Source: Actinacidiphila yanglinensis
GTDB lineage: Bacteria > Actinomycetota > Actinomycetes > Streptomycetales > Streptomycetaceae
NCBI RefSeq assembly: GCF_900107965.1
Contig: NZ_FNVU01000022.1
Span: forward strand, 1 to 64,000
Length of the DNA: 64,000 nt
Reading direction: 5' to 3'
Below the pieces are notes generated by a model that was given only the letters and a program-made list of their open reading frames with translations, was not told the origin of the DNA and did no database searches. The translations under genes were made by a program, and so were the position numbers. This document shows, one piece after another, positions 26,915-34,793 of this stretch. Every line of letters begins with the position of its first letter. The first letter of the stretch is position 1.

Positions 26915-27409
26915 TCAGAAGGTTCCGAAGAACCGGTCCCACCACGTGGGCCGCTGCCCGTATAGGTGCGCTCGACTCGGTCCGCCGTAGTCGGACTCCA
27001 CCAGTTCCTCCGGGACGACCGAGAAGCCGAGCTCGACAAGGGCTCGCTCAACGGAGGCCAGAGCGGCGGCGTCGAGCTCGCCTTCGTCCTGGGCGTCCTG
27101 CGTCCCGAGGAAGGCTCCCGGATTCTCAGCACAGACCAGGGGGAGGGATCCGAACTTGCTGACGCAGACGACGATCCGGGTCCCGCATACCGTGGCCTCG
27201 GCGGGCACAGTGGCCCGCCCGTACTCGCTGGAATCCTGCGTATCCTGCTCAGCCACGCACGGAACCCCGAAGTCACTTTCGAGCCGCGCGACCAGCTCGC
27301 CGAACCGCGCAGCGACTGCGTTCCGGTCGTACGTTGCCGGCCACTCAAGCCACTGCGGGTCATCGAGCTCACGCAGCAACGCCAGCAGATCCGCCCCACC
27401 CTCCGTCAT
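26915..27409 (-). CDS. Unrecognised protein, possibly immunity-like
   Basis: A 164-residue acidic protein with no family I can name. It begins MTEGGADLLALLRELDDPQWLEW, an amphipathic helix with Leu and Trp, contains FGVPCVAEQDTQ and a strand-rich middle with CGTRIVVCVSKFG, and ends PTWWDRFFGTF. Its size, acidity and mixed alpha/beta pattern resemble small immunity proteins, and it sits in a strip of toxin-immunity debris, but that is context only. A longer GTG start at 27430 is possible. Its stop lies 3 bases from the end of the transposase remnant, on the opposite strand. Confidence 0.6.
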   Translation of the reverse strand: MTEGGADLLALLRELDDPQWLEWPATYDRNAVAARFGELVARLESDFGVPCVAEQDTQDSSEYGRATVPAEATVCGTRIVVCVSKFGSLPLVCAENPGAFLGTQDAQDEGELDAAALASVERALVELGFSVVPEELVESDYGGPSRAHLYGQRPTWWDRFFGTF

Positions 27410-27508
27410 CTGCACATCATGTCGCAGCACCTACAACATGACCTACACGAGGTGGAGCGAGCCCGCTCCCCGACAACACTCATTCAACTTCAGTAGCTCA
27501 GGCGGGCG

Positions 27509-28135
27509 TTACGGGCTCACTGCGACCAGCAGTTGCGGGACAGCCCTTAGGCGGGGGGCTGGGAACAGCTGGACCAAGCCCACCGAGGTCTCCTCGTCTA
27601 CCGAGGTATGAACCGCGCGGACAGCCCAGCGACCGGGCGGTATTGGGATGGGTGCTTGGTCCGGCATTCCGCCGCCGTTGGGGTACTCGACATTCAGCTC
27701 GGCCCCATCGTCGGCAGAGTCCATCAGCACCGCCGCCCCGTCCGTCTCCCAAAGACCACACTCCTCCCACTCGACAGCGGAGTCGGCGAGGACAGTCTTG
27801 GCTGCGGCTATCAGATCGGCGTCGGAGTCTGCTCCAAGCCAGCGGACAAAGACGCGGAGTTCCGGCAAATAGCAGGTCGTGGCGGGCTCGTCGGCCAGGA
27901 CGAGTCCTTGGGCGCCCTTGCTGCCCACACCAACCACTCCAGCCAGGCCGTCGACCTCGCAGGCGCGGTCGTAGTCGTCCTTGATATCCCCGTCGCTGAT
28001 GACCATCCCCAACTCCGTGCTGCCGCCCCATCCGTCCAGTGCGGAAAGGGGGATGGCTATCAGCGGGCCGCCCATCGACTGGACCCAAGTGGGGGCCTTG
28101 GCTGAACAGGATGAGGCGAACGAGGAGGTCATCAT
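27509..28135 (-). CDS. Imm21-like immunity protein
   Basis: A 208-residue protein. The segments WVQSMGGPLIAIPLSAL, DYDRACEVDGLAGVVGVG, LVLADEPATTCYLPE, VFVRWLGADSDADL and GRWAVRAVH follow the order I recall for immunity protein family Imm21 of polymorphic toxin systems. I chose the ATG that gives MMTSSFASS; a longer frame to 28228 adds an Arg/Ser-rich leader without homology. The toxin that this family would neutralise is not beside it; the nearest toxin remnant is on the other strand and has its own downstream gene. It may be an orphan immunity gene kept as protection against neighbours. Confidence 0.65.
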   Translation of the reverse strand: MMTSSFASSCSAKAPTWVQSMGGPLIAIPLSALDGWGGSTELGMVISDGDIKDDYDRACEVDGLAGVVGVGSKGAQGLVLADEPATTCYLPELRVFVRWLGADSDADLIAAAKTVLADSAVEWEECGLWETDGAAVLMDSADDGAELNVEYPNGGGMPDQAPIPIPPGRWAVRAVHTSVDEETSVGLVQLFPAPRLRAVPQLLVAVSP

Positions 28136-28309
28136 GGCGCCAGTGTCTCCTCGGCCACTGACAATCTCGCGCGGGGCTGCGGACCAGCCCATCGATGATG
28201 CGGCCGCAGACACCCCGAGACGGGACATCCGCCCCGTGGGTTCCGCCCGCTTTGCCCTTCAGAAATGACCAACCCACGGGTTTAACCGCGGCCACTCCCG
28301 TGTTGGACC

Positions 28310-28901
28310 GTCACCACCACCTGGCACCACCCCTTCTGGAACGCCTCCACCCGCCAATGGACCGAAGCGTCCCAGCTCCCCCCTGCATCCGCTCCGCGAA
28401 GCCAAGGGCACGTACGCCACCATCACGGCCGTCCGCGATTACCACGCGGTCGCCGTCACCTACGACCTCACCGTGGCGAGCCTCCACTCGTACTATGTGC
28501 TGGCTGGTACGACGCCGGTCCTGGTGCACAACTGCGGGTCGGGACCAAGCGATGAATTGCTTGACCTCGCGGAAGGAAATATCGGAAAGACGAATGTCGC
28601 TTCGGAAGTCACGGCCTCCAACGGGGCCAAGGGATACGGCGTGAGTGTCGGGCATGACACTTCCACTTTGACCCGTCAAGTTCGGCAAGCAGTTGAGGAG
28701 ACCAGTCGCCGTGGCGGCTGTGCAGAGGTGGAAGAATTGTGCGACCTGGAGAGCCAAGGAGCGCCGCTCGCGGGAGCCGGGCCCGCAGCAGTGAACGTCG
28801 CGGGTGGCAGCCAGGGGTATGATTACACAGGGCATGGGGATAATCTTTTTCCTTGCCCGGCATGTCAGAGGATGTTCAAGTATCTTGACGAACAGGGGTA
28901 A
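28310..28901 (+). pseudogene. Polymorphic-toxin tail: HINT end plus YwqJ-like deaminase, frameshifted
   Basis: The 5' part encodes TTTWHHPFWNASTRQWTEAS, the HINT/intein-like pretoxin block. Near 28375-28395, at a run of C, the frame changes, and the rest reads TYATITAVRDYHAV, LTVASLHSYYVLAG and TPVLVHNC, where the HINT domain would cut before Cys (28533). A ~120-residue toxin domain follows with CAE (28719-28727) and PCPAC (28854-28865), the zinc-site arrangement of YwqJ-like nucleic-acid deaminases. No upstream secretion or repeat region exists. The cassette looks like a toxin tip that recombined here without its carrier. Internal starts could still express the deaminase domain (an in-frame GTG lies at 28473). 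Confidence 0.7.
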
Positions 28902-28903
28902 GG

Positions 28904-29626
28904 GTGGACAGTCATAAGGGTGGGCTGTCCCTGAGAGCCACGAGATTTCTTGAGACAGCGTCCGTGAAGGCGTCCGAAGAGGCGGAGCGAAACTTCTGTA
29001 TCGACGTGGAGAGATTGGGAGAAACGGTCCGTTCCGAGAAGGTCCGATCACTTCATTCGCAACTCGGTGAAGTCAACCGCGTATACGGTGGAATGAATAT
29101 TCTTGTGCCTGACGGAGCCCTTGCCGGCCAGCTCGAACTCGGTAGCGTCGGGCGGTTGCAAGCATGGCGGGCCGGGGACGATTACGTCGTCCGAGTGGCG
29201 CGCCACAGTGAAGTACAGTGCGCTCTGGCGCTCACTGATTCGGGCCGGATTGGAAGTTCCTGGGGCTTTGATTTTTGGCCATTGTTCGACGGAGTCGAGC
29301 ACATGATCGAGAATTTCGCCATTTGGAGTGCGCTTCGCGGGTGGAAATTTGCTGCGTCCTTCAGATGTGAGCCGCGTAGGGCCTTGAAATCGTTGAATGA
29401 AAGTTCATTGCAGTTGGACGCGGACGCGTCTGGAAGCATTGCACAGTGGTGGATTTCCGACGATTATGCGTTGTCTGCAGAACGTTTTCTGAACCCAGGG
29501 CGTGGCCATGTCCCGCAGGTCAGCATCCTGGCGCGGACCAGGCGGCTCGCTTCGGATGCGCAATCGCGGATGGGGGAACTGGGCTTCGGGCGCGACGGGG
29601 AAATTCGCACGGTTGGCGGACGGTAG
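28904..29626 (+). CDS. Unrecognised protein, probable cognate immunity for the deaminase
   Basis: A 240-residue protein starting at GTG two bases after the toxin stop, so the two are almost certainly co-transcribed and coupled. No family is recognised. It is a mixed alpha/beta protein with hydrophobic strands (YVVRVARHSEVQCALAL, SSWGFDFWPLFDGVEHMI, SIAQWWISDDYAL) and no signal peptide, as expected for a cytoplasmic inhibitor. Base composition differs from the surroundings: 29281-29400 has 63 G/C of 120, against roughly 70 percent in neighbouring genes, and it uses A/T-ending codons unusual for this genome. Position, size and composition point to immunity to the adjacent deaminase; direct evidence is lacking. 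Confidence 0.6.
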   Translation: MDSHKGGLSLRATRFLETASVKASEEAERNFCIDVERLGETVRSEKVRSLHSQLGEVNRVYGGMNILVPDGALAGQLELGSVGRLQAWRAGDDYVVRVARHSEVQCALALTDSGRIGSSWGFDFWPLFDGVEHMIENFAIWSALRGWKFAASFRCEPRRALKSLNESSLQLDADASGSIAQWWISDDYALSAERFLNPGRGHVPQVSILARTRRLASDAQSRMGELGFGRDGEIRTVGGR

Positions 29627-29791
29627 AAGTCTCTGAGATTCTGGCCCCGGATCTGCGGGGCCTGCGGGGTCGCGCTCGCCGTGTTAATTTGTAGCCGAAC
29701 ATCAGCCATGCTGATGGCGGTCGACCTGAACGCTTGAACGGCGTGTCGCCCGGGAATTGTGAGCCGCGCCATCGGCATGCTCAAATATCAA

Positions 29792-29828
29792 GAGGGCCCC
29801 GCCGGAAATAATTCCGGTGGGGCCTCCT
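29792..29828. terminator. Strong bidirectional hairpin terminator
   Basis: GGCCCCGCCGGAA pairs with TTCCGGTGGGGCC around a short A/T loop, with further GAG/CTC pairs outside and a T-rich stretch after. It separates the immunity-like gene from the integrase remnant on the other strand. Confidence 0.85.
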
Positions 29829-29840
29829 TTGGTCTTTGTC

Positions 29841-30438
29841 TCAGTTGTTTGCGGCAACGTCAGCGGATGGATGCTGCACGAAGCGGCGGTTCATTGCCGT
29901 CGTCGGAGTCGGTCGTCTCGCCCGTCGGGCCCAGAGGGCGTTGCTGAGGGTGTCGATGGCTCGGCGGGCGTGGCCGAGGAGTCCTTTGACGACGACGAGT
30001 TCGACGCCCCGTCCAGGAACAGGGTGGCGGTCGAGTGCCTGAGGTCGTGGAAGCAGATGCTGCGAAGGCCGGCCTTTTGGAGGAGAGTGTTGGCGGCGCG
30101 GGTGAGGTTGGTCGGGTCGATCGGTCCGCCCTGTGCCGTCTGAACACGTGTCTGCTGTGCCGCCACTCGGTTCCTGCCGTGTCTCGGTTGCACGGCTACT
30201 CCTCGCGGTAGACCTTCAGTCACTGGAGGCAGGGGGCGGGGAGGGTGCTGCGGCGCTCGGAGGCCCAGGTCTTGGTGGGCAACGTGGTGAGTCCGCCCGT
30301 GCTGGTGCGCTGCAGGGTGCGGCGGACGGCAGCAGTGCCCCGACCGAGGTCGAGGTCTTTCCAGCGCAGGCCGAGGAGTTCGCGGAATCCGCTGCGTTGG
30401 ATGAGTTTGAACAGCGCGTGAAGGCGGTGACCCGGGCG
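29841..30438 (-). pseudogene. Tyrosine recombinase (integrase) catalytic-domain remnant
   Basis: Read from high to low coordinates, one frame gives FRELLGLRWKDLDLG, then VRRTLQRTSTGGLTTLPTKT, ending in a stop; another frame gives PIDPTNLTRAANTLLQKAG and FHDLRHSTATLFLDGA, containing the HxLRH box; a third gives VELVVVKGLLGHA joined directly to RAIDTLSNALWARR. The segment that should hold the second His region and the nucleophilic Tyr is deleted between GLLGHA and RAID. At least two frameshifts separate the blocks. It is a dead integrase of the actinomycete plasmid/phage type, marking a former integrative element. Confidence 0.8.
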
Positions 30439-30562
30439 ACGTTGAGGAGGGTGCCGGGGACCACGTGGGGACCGCGCTGCGATGAGAGAAAGGCCGCGTA
30501 ACAGAACGAAATCCGCGAAGGCTCATCCCGATTGTCGCGGAAATGGCCTCTATTCACGCACT

Positions 30563-30603
30563 GGGGGTCAGGGGGTCGCACGGTCAAATCGTGTCGTCCC
30601 GAT
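30563..30603 (+). other. tRNA-3'-end-like sequence, candidate att remnant
   Basis: The segment GGGTCGCACGGTCAAATCG followed by TGTCGTCCCGAT resembles the T-arm and acceptor 3' strand of a tRNA, with a TCAAAT loop, but the T-stem is damaged and there is no 5' half. Such fragments are left where integrative elements use tRNA genes as attachment sites. It lies between the two integrase remnants. Confidence 0.35.
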
Positions 30604-30712
30604 AGTGTGATCAGCGGGTTCATCGGCAACGGCGGACCCGCTGAACGCGTTGGTGGGTACATGTGATGGCACGGTGATGGCAGTCGTGTTCGCTCCCGTC
30701 CTCGAGCGCGGA

Positions 30713-30952
30713 TCACCGTTGCTGCGCGGCATCGTCAGACCGCTGCGTCGTCACTGCTCCTGCTGTCCGCCGACTCCGCCTCGTCTTGGAGACCACGGCG
30801 AGTGGCACCTGCGAGCTCACAATGCCGGTGGCTGGTGTGTGTCGCGGGTCGTGTACCCCGATCCGGGGCAGGCCGAGTTCGGCCGGACGACGGCGCAGTT
30901 CCGTGAGCACCGACTGCGGCCGGAGTGGGAAGCCGTCCTCACGGCAGAGCAC
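30713..30952 (-). pseudogene. Second tyrosine recombinase remnant
   Basis: The minus strand encodes LCREDGFPLRPQSVLTEL, then AELGLPRIGVHDPRHTPATG, then SSQVPLAVVSKTRRS. This is the catalytic core of a different tyrosine recombinase: the HDLRH box has become HDPRH and the following helix is intact up to VSKT, after which the Tyr region is lost. It differs from the copy at 29841-30438 in the flanking residues, so it is not a duplicate but the relic of a separate element. Confidence 0.7.
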
Positions 30953-31199
30953 CGGCTCGCCGGCCGCCGGGCGCGGGATGGGCGACTACCGGCACGGGTT
31001 GCCGGCGATGAACCGGGTGCGCACCGCGGCGCCCGAGGCGCTGGAGAATGCGGCCCCAGGCCGATATACGGCCGTTCGCCCCCGGCCGAGGGTGAGTTCG
31101 CGATCCGACCACGCCATGATGTGCCGGTGCCGTCCGTCGACCGAGGGCAGATCGACCGGAGGTTGCATACGTGGTCGAGGATGAAGTCAGGAGTTCGTA
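30953..31199. other. No recognisable gene; leader of the next gene
   Basis: About 250 bases with no supported coding sequence. The last 15 bases carry the AGGAG ribosome binding site of the gene at 31200. Confidence 0.5.
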
Positions 31200-32006
31200 G
31201 TGGCGGGAGTGTCGGTGACGGTGTGCCTGCCGGCGGAGGCTGCGGGGGATGTGGAAGGAGCTCTGGCGGCGGCGTTGGCGCCGTTCGATTCGAATGGCGA
31301 CCATCCGGTGGACGGCGGCCGGTGGGACTGGTGGAGGATCGCGGGCGGCAGTAACGGGTACGGGTTCGCCGTGGCCGAGGGGCACTTCGATGATCCTCGG
31401 CTGATCCGTGACATGCCCCGCTCTGGTGACATTCCTCTGCCGAACGTGCCGGGGGTCTGCGCAGGTGGGCCGCGGGGGCTGCTCGATTTCACTCGGCCCC
31501 AGGCCGCCATGGAGCGGGCGCTCGCTGCGTCCTGGGACCTGTGGCAGGAACTGTCCGCGATCCACCCGGCCGCGGTTCCTTTGGCGGACTTCGTGCAGCG
31601 CTCGGAGACCGATCCACAGGCGTTCCCTGATGATCCGTACGGGACGGCGATGTTTGCCGCCTATCGTGAACAGCCGCTGATCATGGCGTACCTGGAGCAT
31701 CCGTTCAGCCTCGGGGGAGGCCGGCTGTCCTTCCCGAACCCGAGGGAGCATCCGGTGATCGCGTACCAGGGGAGCCGGGAGGAGTACAGCAGTGTACGCG
31801 TCTCTGCGAAGTATGATGCGTGGTTGCGGCGGGATGTGCTGACGACGGACGGCTGGTGGGTGGAACCGAACGGATTGGCGGTCCACGGCGCGTGCGACTC
31901 GGACCAGTGCGTCCACACCGCCCCGGCCGTCGGAGCGGACACGGAGCTCTTTCTGGCCTCTCTGCCGGGCGACACCCTTCTGGTACGGCTCCACTGCCAC
32001 TACTGA
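31200..32006 (+). CDS. Unrecognised 268-residue protein
   Basis: The gene starts at GTG 7 bases after AGGAG, an excellent site. I recognise no family. The protein is acidic and Trp-rich, begins with a strand-like VSVTVCLPAEAAGDVEGAL, contains WDWWRIAGGSNGYGFAVAEGH and a helix EQPLIMAYLEHPF, and ends GDTLLVRLHCHY. There is no signal peptide or membrane segment, so it should be cytoplasmic. The composition is normal for the genome, unlike the debris to its left, which suggests it lies at the right boundary of the acquired strip. Role unknown. Confidence 0.75.
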   Translation: MAGVSVTVCLPAEAAGDVEGALAAALAPFDSNGDHPVDGGRWDWWRIAGGSNGYGFAVAEGHFDDPRLIRDMPRSGDIPLPNVPGVCAGGPRGLLDFTRPQAAMERALAASWDLWQELSAIHPAAVPLADFVQRSETDPQAFPDDPYGTAMFAAYREQPLIMAYLEHPFSLGGGRLSFPNPREHPVIAYQGSREEYSSVRVSAKYDAWLRRDVLTTDGWWVEPNGLAVHGACDSDQCVHTAPAVGADTELFLASLPGDTLLVRLHCHY

Positions 32007-32260
32007 CACCTGGCCCCCACCTCCACGGGAGCAACGGCAGCGCCGGCCTATAGGCGACCCGCCGTCCGTGCCGATGTATCCCTCGTCGGTGGAGGGAGAC
32101 CAGGACACGAGCGCTCTGCTGTCGGCGGCAAGTGCCCTGGCCTCGGGGTCAGTTGGCGAGTCCGCTGGTCCTGACGGGTCGGCTTGGGCGAGGAGCGCGG
32201 TACCGGTGGTCCGAAATCGTCACGTCCGCATCTGGGGTGTGCGTGCCGTCCGGACCGGGT

Positions 32261-32665
32261 TCATGCGTCGTCGCGGTGGGTGAGGTGGCCGTTGGTGAGC
32301 CGCCAGTAGTGCTGATGGGGAGTCAGTCGCCAGGTCTCGTTGGCAGCGATCGCCTGCGTGATCCACTCGTGGAGTTGCGGGAGGGCCTGCGCCCGTAGGA
32401 CGGCGCGGGTGGCAGCACGTTCAGCGGCTTCGACCGGGTGGATGTCGATGCGGAAGCCGACCATGTCCGGGTGTGTGCCGCGGCCGTGGTTGCGGGGGAT
32501 CGGAGCGATCCATTCTGCTCCCAGAACGATGGTCTCGCTGTCATGTCCGGTGAGGAACCGCAGGTCCGTGACTCGGGTCATGGAGGGGCCGAGACACTCG
32601 TCGATGTCGGTGGTGGTCAGTGGCCAGGCACGGTGCCGGGGAAGCCTTCGATTTCGTGCGGACAT
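32261..32665 (-). CDS. Unrecognised 134-residue protein
   Basis: A small basic protein without a known family: an Arg-rich start (MSARNRRLPRHRAWPL), a strand-like middle (TDLRFLTGHDSETIVLGAEWIAPIP), FRIDIHPVEAAERAATRAVL, and a His/Trp-rich tail (TPHQHYWRLTNGH). No membrane segment. Codon use looks native. It converges with the gene at 31200 and is transcribed away from the kinase gene. The ATG at 32665 lacks a clear ribosome binding site, so a different start is possible. Confidence 0.6.
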   Translation of the reverse strand: MSARNRRLPRHRAWPLTTTDIDECLGPSMTRVTDLRFLTGHDSETIVLGAEWIAPIPRNHGRGTHPDMVGFRIDIHPVEAAERAATRAVLRAQALPQLHEWITQAIAANETWRLTPHQHYWRLTNGHLTHRDDA

Positions 32666-33094
32666 GGCCAGCAGAATGACAGAAGGTCACTGTCGCCCTC
32701 ACGGGATTTCTGTTCGGCGGCCGCTTCCGGAAGCAAGGAACACGGCTGCCGCGCAGGACCTCTGACTGATCCTTTTGGTTGACGAGTGAGCCTTGCGCCG
32801 GGCGGGTGAGCGCTGGTGGTCGACTCGAGTTATTGAGCCGGGACACCTGAGTTGGAACCTGGCCGTGCATGTGGGAACCGGTGGCTCAGGCAGCATCCCT
32901 GGCGTGGCCCCGGGTGTCGGTGCCCTCGGGTTGGATAATCGGTAGGGGTTTCCACGATCCGGGCGGCGTTGCGGGCGAGCAGCTCTTCCCGGACGGCCTC
33001 GCGCCGTCAGTTCATCATCCAAGAACGCACCCGCCTTCCCTGGTCCGAGAAGTACGCTGCTGGCAACGTCAAGACTGATGACGGAGGGGCTCTC
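32666..33094. other. Intergenic stretch upstream of the kinase gene
   Basis: About 430 bases with no supported gene on either strand. It should contain the divergent promoters for the small protein at 32665 and the kinase at 33095. I see no clear repeat or hairpin. Confidence 0.5.
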
Positions 33095-34441
33095 GTGACG
33101 GGACGCTTGATCGGTGGTCGCTATCGGCTCCTCGATCTCATTGCCGCGGGAGGATTCGGCGAGGTATGGCGTGCGCACGACGAGCGGTTGAATGCCCTGA
33201 TTGCGATCAAGCGCATCAAGATCGCGCCGTACACTTCCGCAACCGAGCGGGCAGGGCTTGTCGCCAGGGCGGAACGCGAGGCGCGCAACGCCGCGGCGCT
33301 ACGCGACGAGCCGAACGTGGTGGCCGTGTACGACGTGGTCACCGAGGACGGCCTGCCGTGGGTCGTCATGCGTCTGGTTGACGGTGTGTCGCTGGCACAG
33401 GAACTCGCGCGGCGCACCCGCCTCGAACCGGAACGGGCCGCCGGGATCGCGCTCGGTGTGCTGGCGGCTCTCAGTGCCGCACACCGGCTCGGGATCGTGC
33501 ACCGGGATGTCAAGCCGGCCAACATCATGCTGGCCGCCGACGGACAGGTGCTGCTGGCTGATTTCGGTATCGCGAAGCACCGCGACGACACCTCGCTCAC
33601 TTCGACCGGCATGGTTGTCGGCACCCTCGAGTACATGGCGCCCGAGCGGTTCGGCGCGGCCCCGGACGCAGACCACCCGGCAGGAGATCTCTTTTCTCTC
33701 GGAGCGACCTTGTTCGAGACCGTCGAGGGAATCTCGCCGTTTCGACGTACGTCGGCGACGGCGATCATCGCGGCAGTGGCCTTCGAGCCGCATCCGCCGT
33801 TGCGGAACGCTGGCGCGCTGACCGCGCTGATCGAGCAACTGCTGGCGAAGAACCCCGGATACCGCCCTGCCGCAAGCGACGCGATCGCGGCACTCAGGGG
33901 GCTGTCGGCGACACCCACCACCCTCAGGGACGCCACCAACCCGCCGACGCACCACGGTCGCAGGGAAGAGGGGGAGGGTTACGACGTCATCCTCGGCTCT
34001 GCCGGGACCAAGAAGATCCAGGTCATCAAGGCGATACGTGAGTTGACGTCGCTCGGTCTGAAGGAAGCCAAGGACCTTGTCGACATGGCTCCCAGGGCGG
34101 TTCTGGAGGCGGTCGGCGCCGACGCTGCGGCCCGGGCCGAGGCTGCCCTGAAGCGCGCAGGCGCAACGGTCACGGTGCGCCCGGTCCAGCACACGTGGCC
34201 GCGTGATCCCGCAGCCTCGTTCGATGTCATCCTCGGCTCTGCCGGGACCAAGAAGATCCAGGTCATCAAGGCGATACGTGAGTTGACGTCGCTCGGTCTG
34301 AAGGAAGCCAAGGACCTTGTCGACAAGGCTCCCAGGGCGGTTCTGGAGGCAGTCAGCGCCGACGCTGCGGCCAAGGCCGAGACCGCCTTGAACCACGCAG
34401 GCGCCACAGTCGCGGTGCGCCCGGTCCGGCGCACCTGGTAA
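33095..34441 (+). CDS. Ser/Thr protein kinase fused to two ribosomal bL12 C-terminal domains
   Basis: A 448-residue protein starting at GTG after GGAGGGG. Residues 1-270 form a Hanks-type kinase: glycine loop AAGGFGEVW, catalytic Lys39 in AIKRIK, HRD 136-138 with DVKPANIM, DFGIAK, GTLEYMAPE, and the Arg of the last lobe, so it should be active. No transmembrane segment or PASTA repeat follows. Residues 296-365 and 376-445 each match the C-terminal domain of ribosomal protein bL12 (YDVILGSAGTKKIQVIKAIR, then LGLKEAKDLVDMAP and AGATVTVRPV). In bL12 this domain recruits translation GTPases. The fusion suggests a soluble kinase directed to translation factors or the ribosome stalk; this is inference. 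The two copies are almost identical at DNA level. Confidence 0.9.
   Translation: MTGRLIGGRYRLLDLIAAGGFGEVWRAHDERLNALIAIKRIKIAPYTSATERAGLVARAEREARNAAALRDEPNVVAVYDVVTEDGLPWVVMRLVDGVSLAQELARRTRLEPERAAGIALGVLAALSAAHRLGIVHRDVKPANIMLAADGQVLLADFGIAKHRDDTSLTSTGMVVGTLEYMAPERFGAAPDADHPAGDLFSLGATLFETVEGISPFRRTSATAIIAAVAFEPHPPLRNAGALTALIEQLLAKNPGYRPAASDAIAALRGLSATPTTLRDATNPPTHHGRREEGEGYDVILGSAGTKKIQVIKAIRELTSLGLKEAKDLVDMAPRAVLEAVGADAAARAEAALKRAGATVTVRPVQHTWPRDPAASFDVILGSAGTKKIQVIKAIRELTSLGLKEAKDLVDKAPRAVLEAVSADAAAKAETALNHAGATVAVRPVRRTW
33986..34085 (+). repeat. Perfect 100-base direct repeat, copy 1 (bL12 domain)
   Basis: Identical to 34226-34325, offset 240 bases, inside the kinase gene. The flanking parts of each domain differ by scattered changes, pointing to recent duplication or gene conversion. 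Confidence 0.95.
34226..34325 (+). repeat. Perfect 100-base direct repeat, copy 2 (bL12 domain)
   Basis: Second copy of the repeat at 33986-34085. The reading frame is preserved (240 bases, 80 codons), so slippage between copies would delete or add exactly one bL12 domain. Confidence 0.95.
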
Positions 34442-34607
34442 CGGAGGGTCTTCTGCTCGGGCTGCCTGTCCGGCTGCGGCCCGCGGGGGCGCGTTCGGCA
34501 TTTCGGCCTCCGTCTCGGGAGTCCGTCATCTCAGGGAGCCAGGTGACCTGGTGTTCCGGCCGGGATGCCGCGGTACGTCGCGTCCGCGGTTGAGCCGGGC
34601 CATCAAC

Positions 34608-34793
34608 TCACGGTCGGCGGCGCCGGTACTCCTGCGTCGACCATCCAAATACGCTCGCCGGCACCGTCAGCAAAGCCCACCAGCACGCCGCCGCCCACGA
34701 CAACCCCGTCCCGCCCGACCTCGGGAAATGCCCGCACAGCACGGCGAACGCATACAGCCCGAGCACCCACGCGACCAGCCGCACCCACCGCAC
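34608..34793 (-). CDS. Small two-helix membrane protein
   Basis: A 61-residue protein with a very good ribosome binding site (GGAGG, 6 bases, GTG). It has two hydrophobic helices, LVAWVLGLYAFAVLCG and GLSWAAACWWALLTVPASVF, joined by a short polar loop, and a basic tail EYRRRRP, so a hairpin in the membrane with both ends probably inside. No family is recognised. It is divergent from the alkaline phosphatase gene; any link to phosphate control is speculative. The rest of the 34442-35096 interval shows no other gene. Confidence 0.6.
   Translation of the reverse strand: MRWVRLVAWVLGLYAFAVLCGHFPRSGGTGLSWAAACWWALLTVPASVFGWSTQEYRRRRP

Noticed and set aside
30563..30603. A functional tRNA gene
   Set aside because: Only a T-arm/acceptor-like part is present, with mismatches in the stem; no D-arm or anticodon arm upstream.
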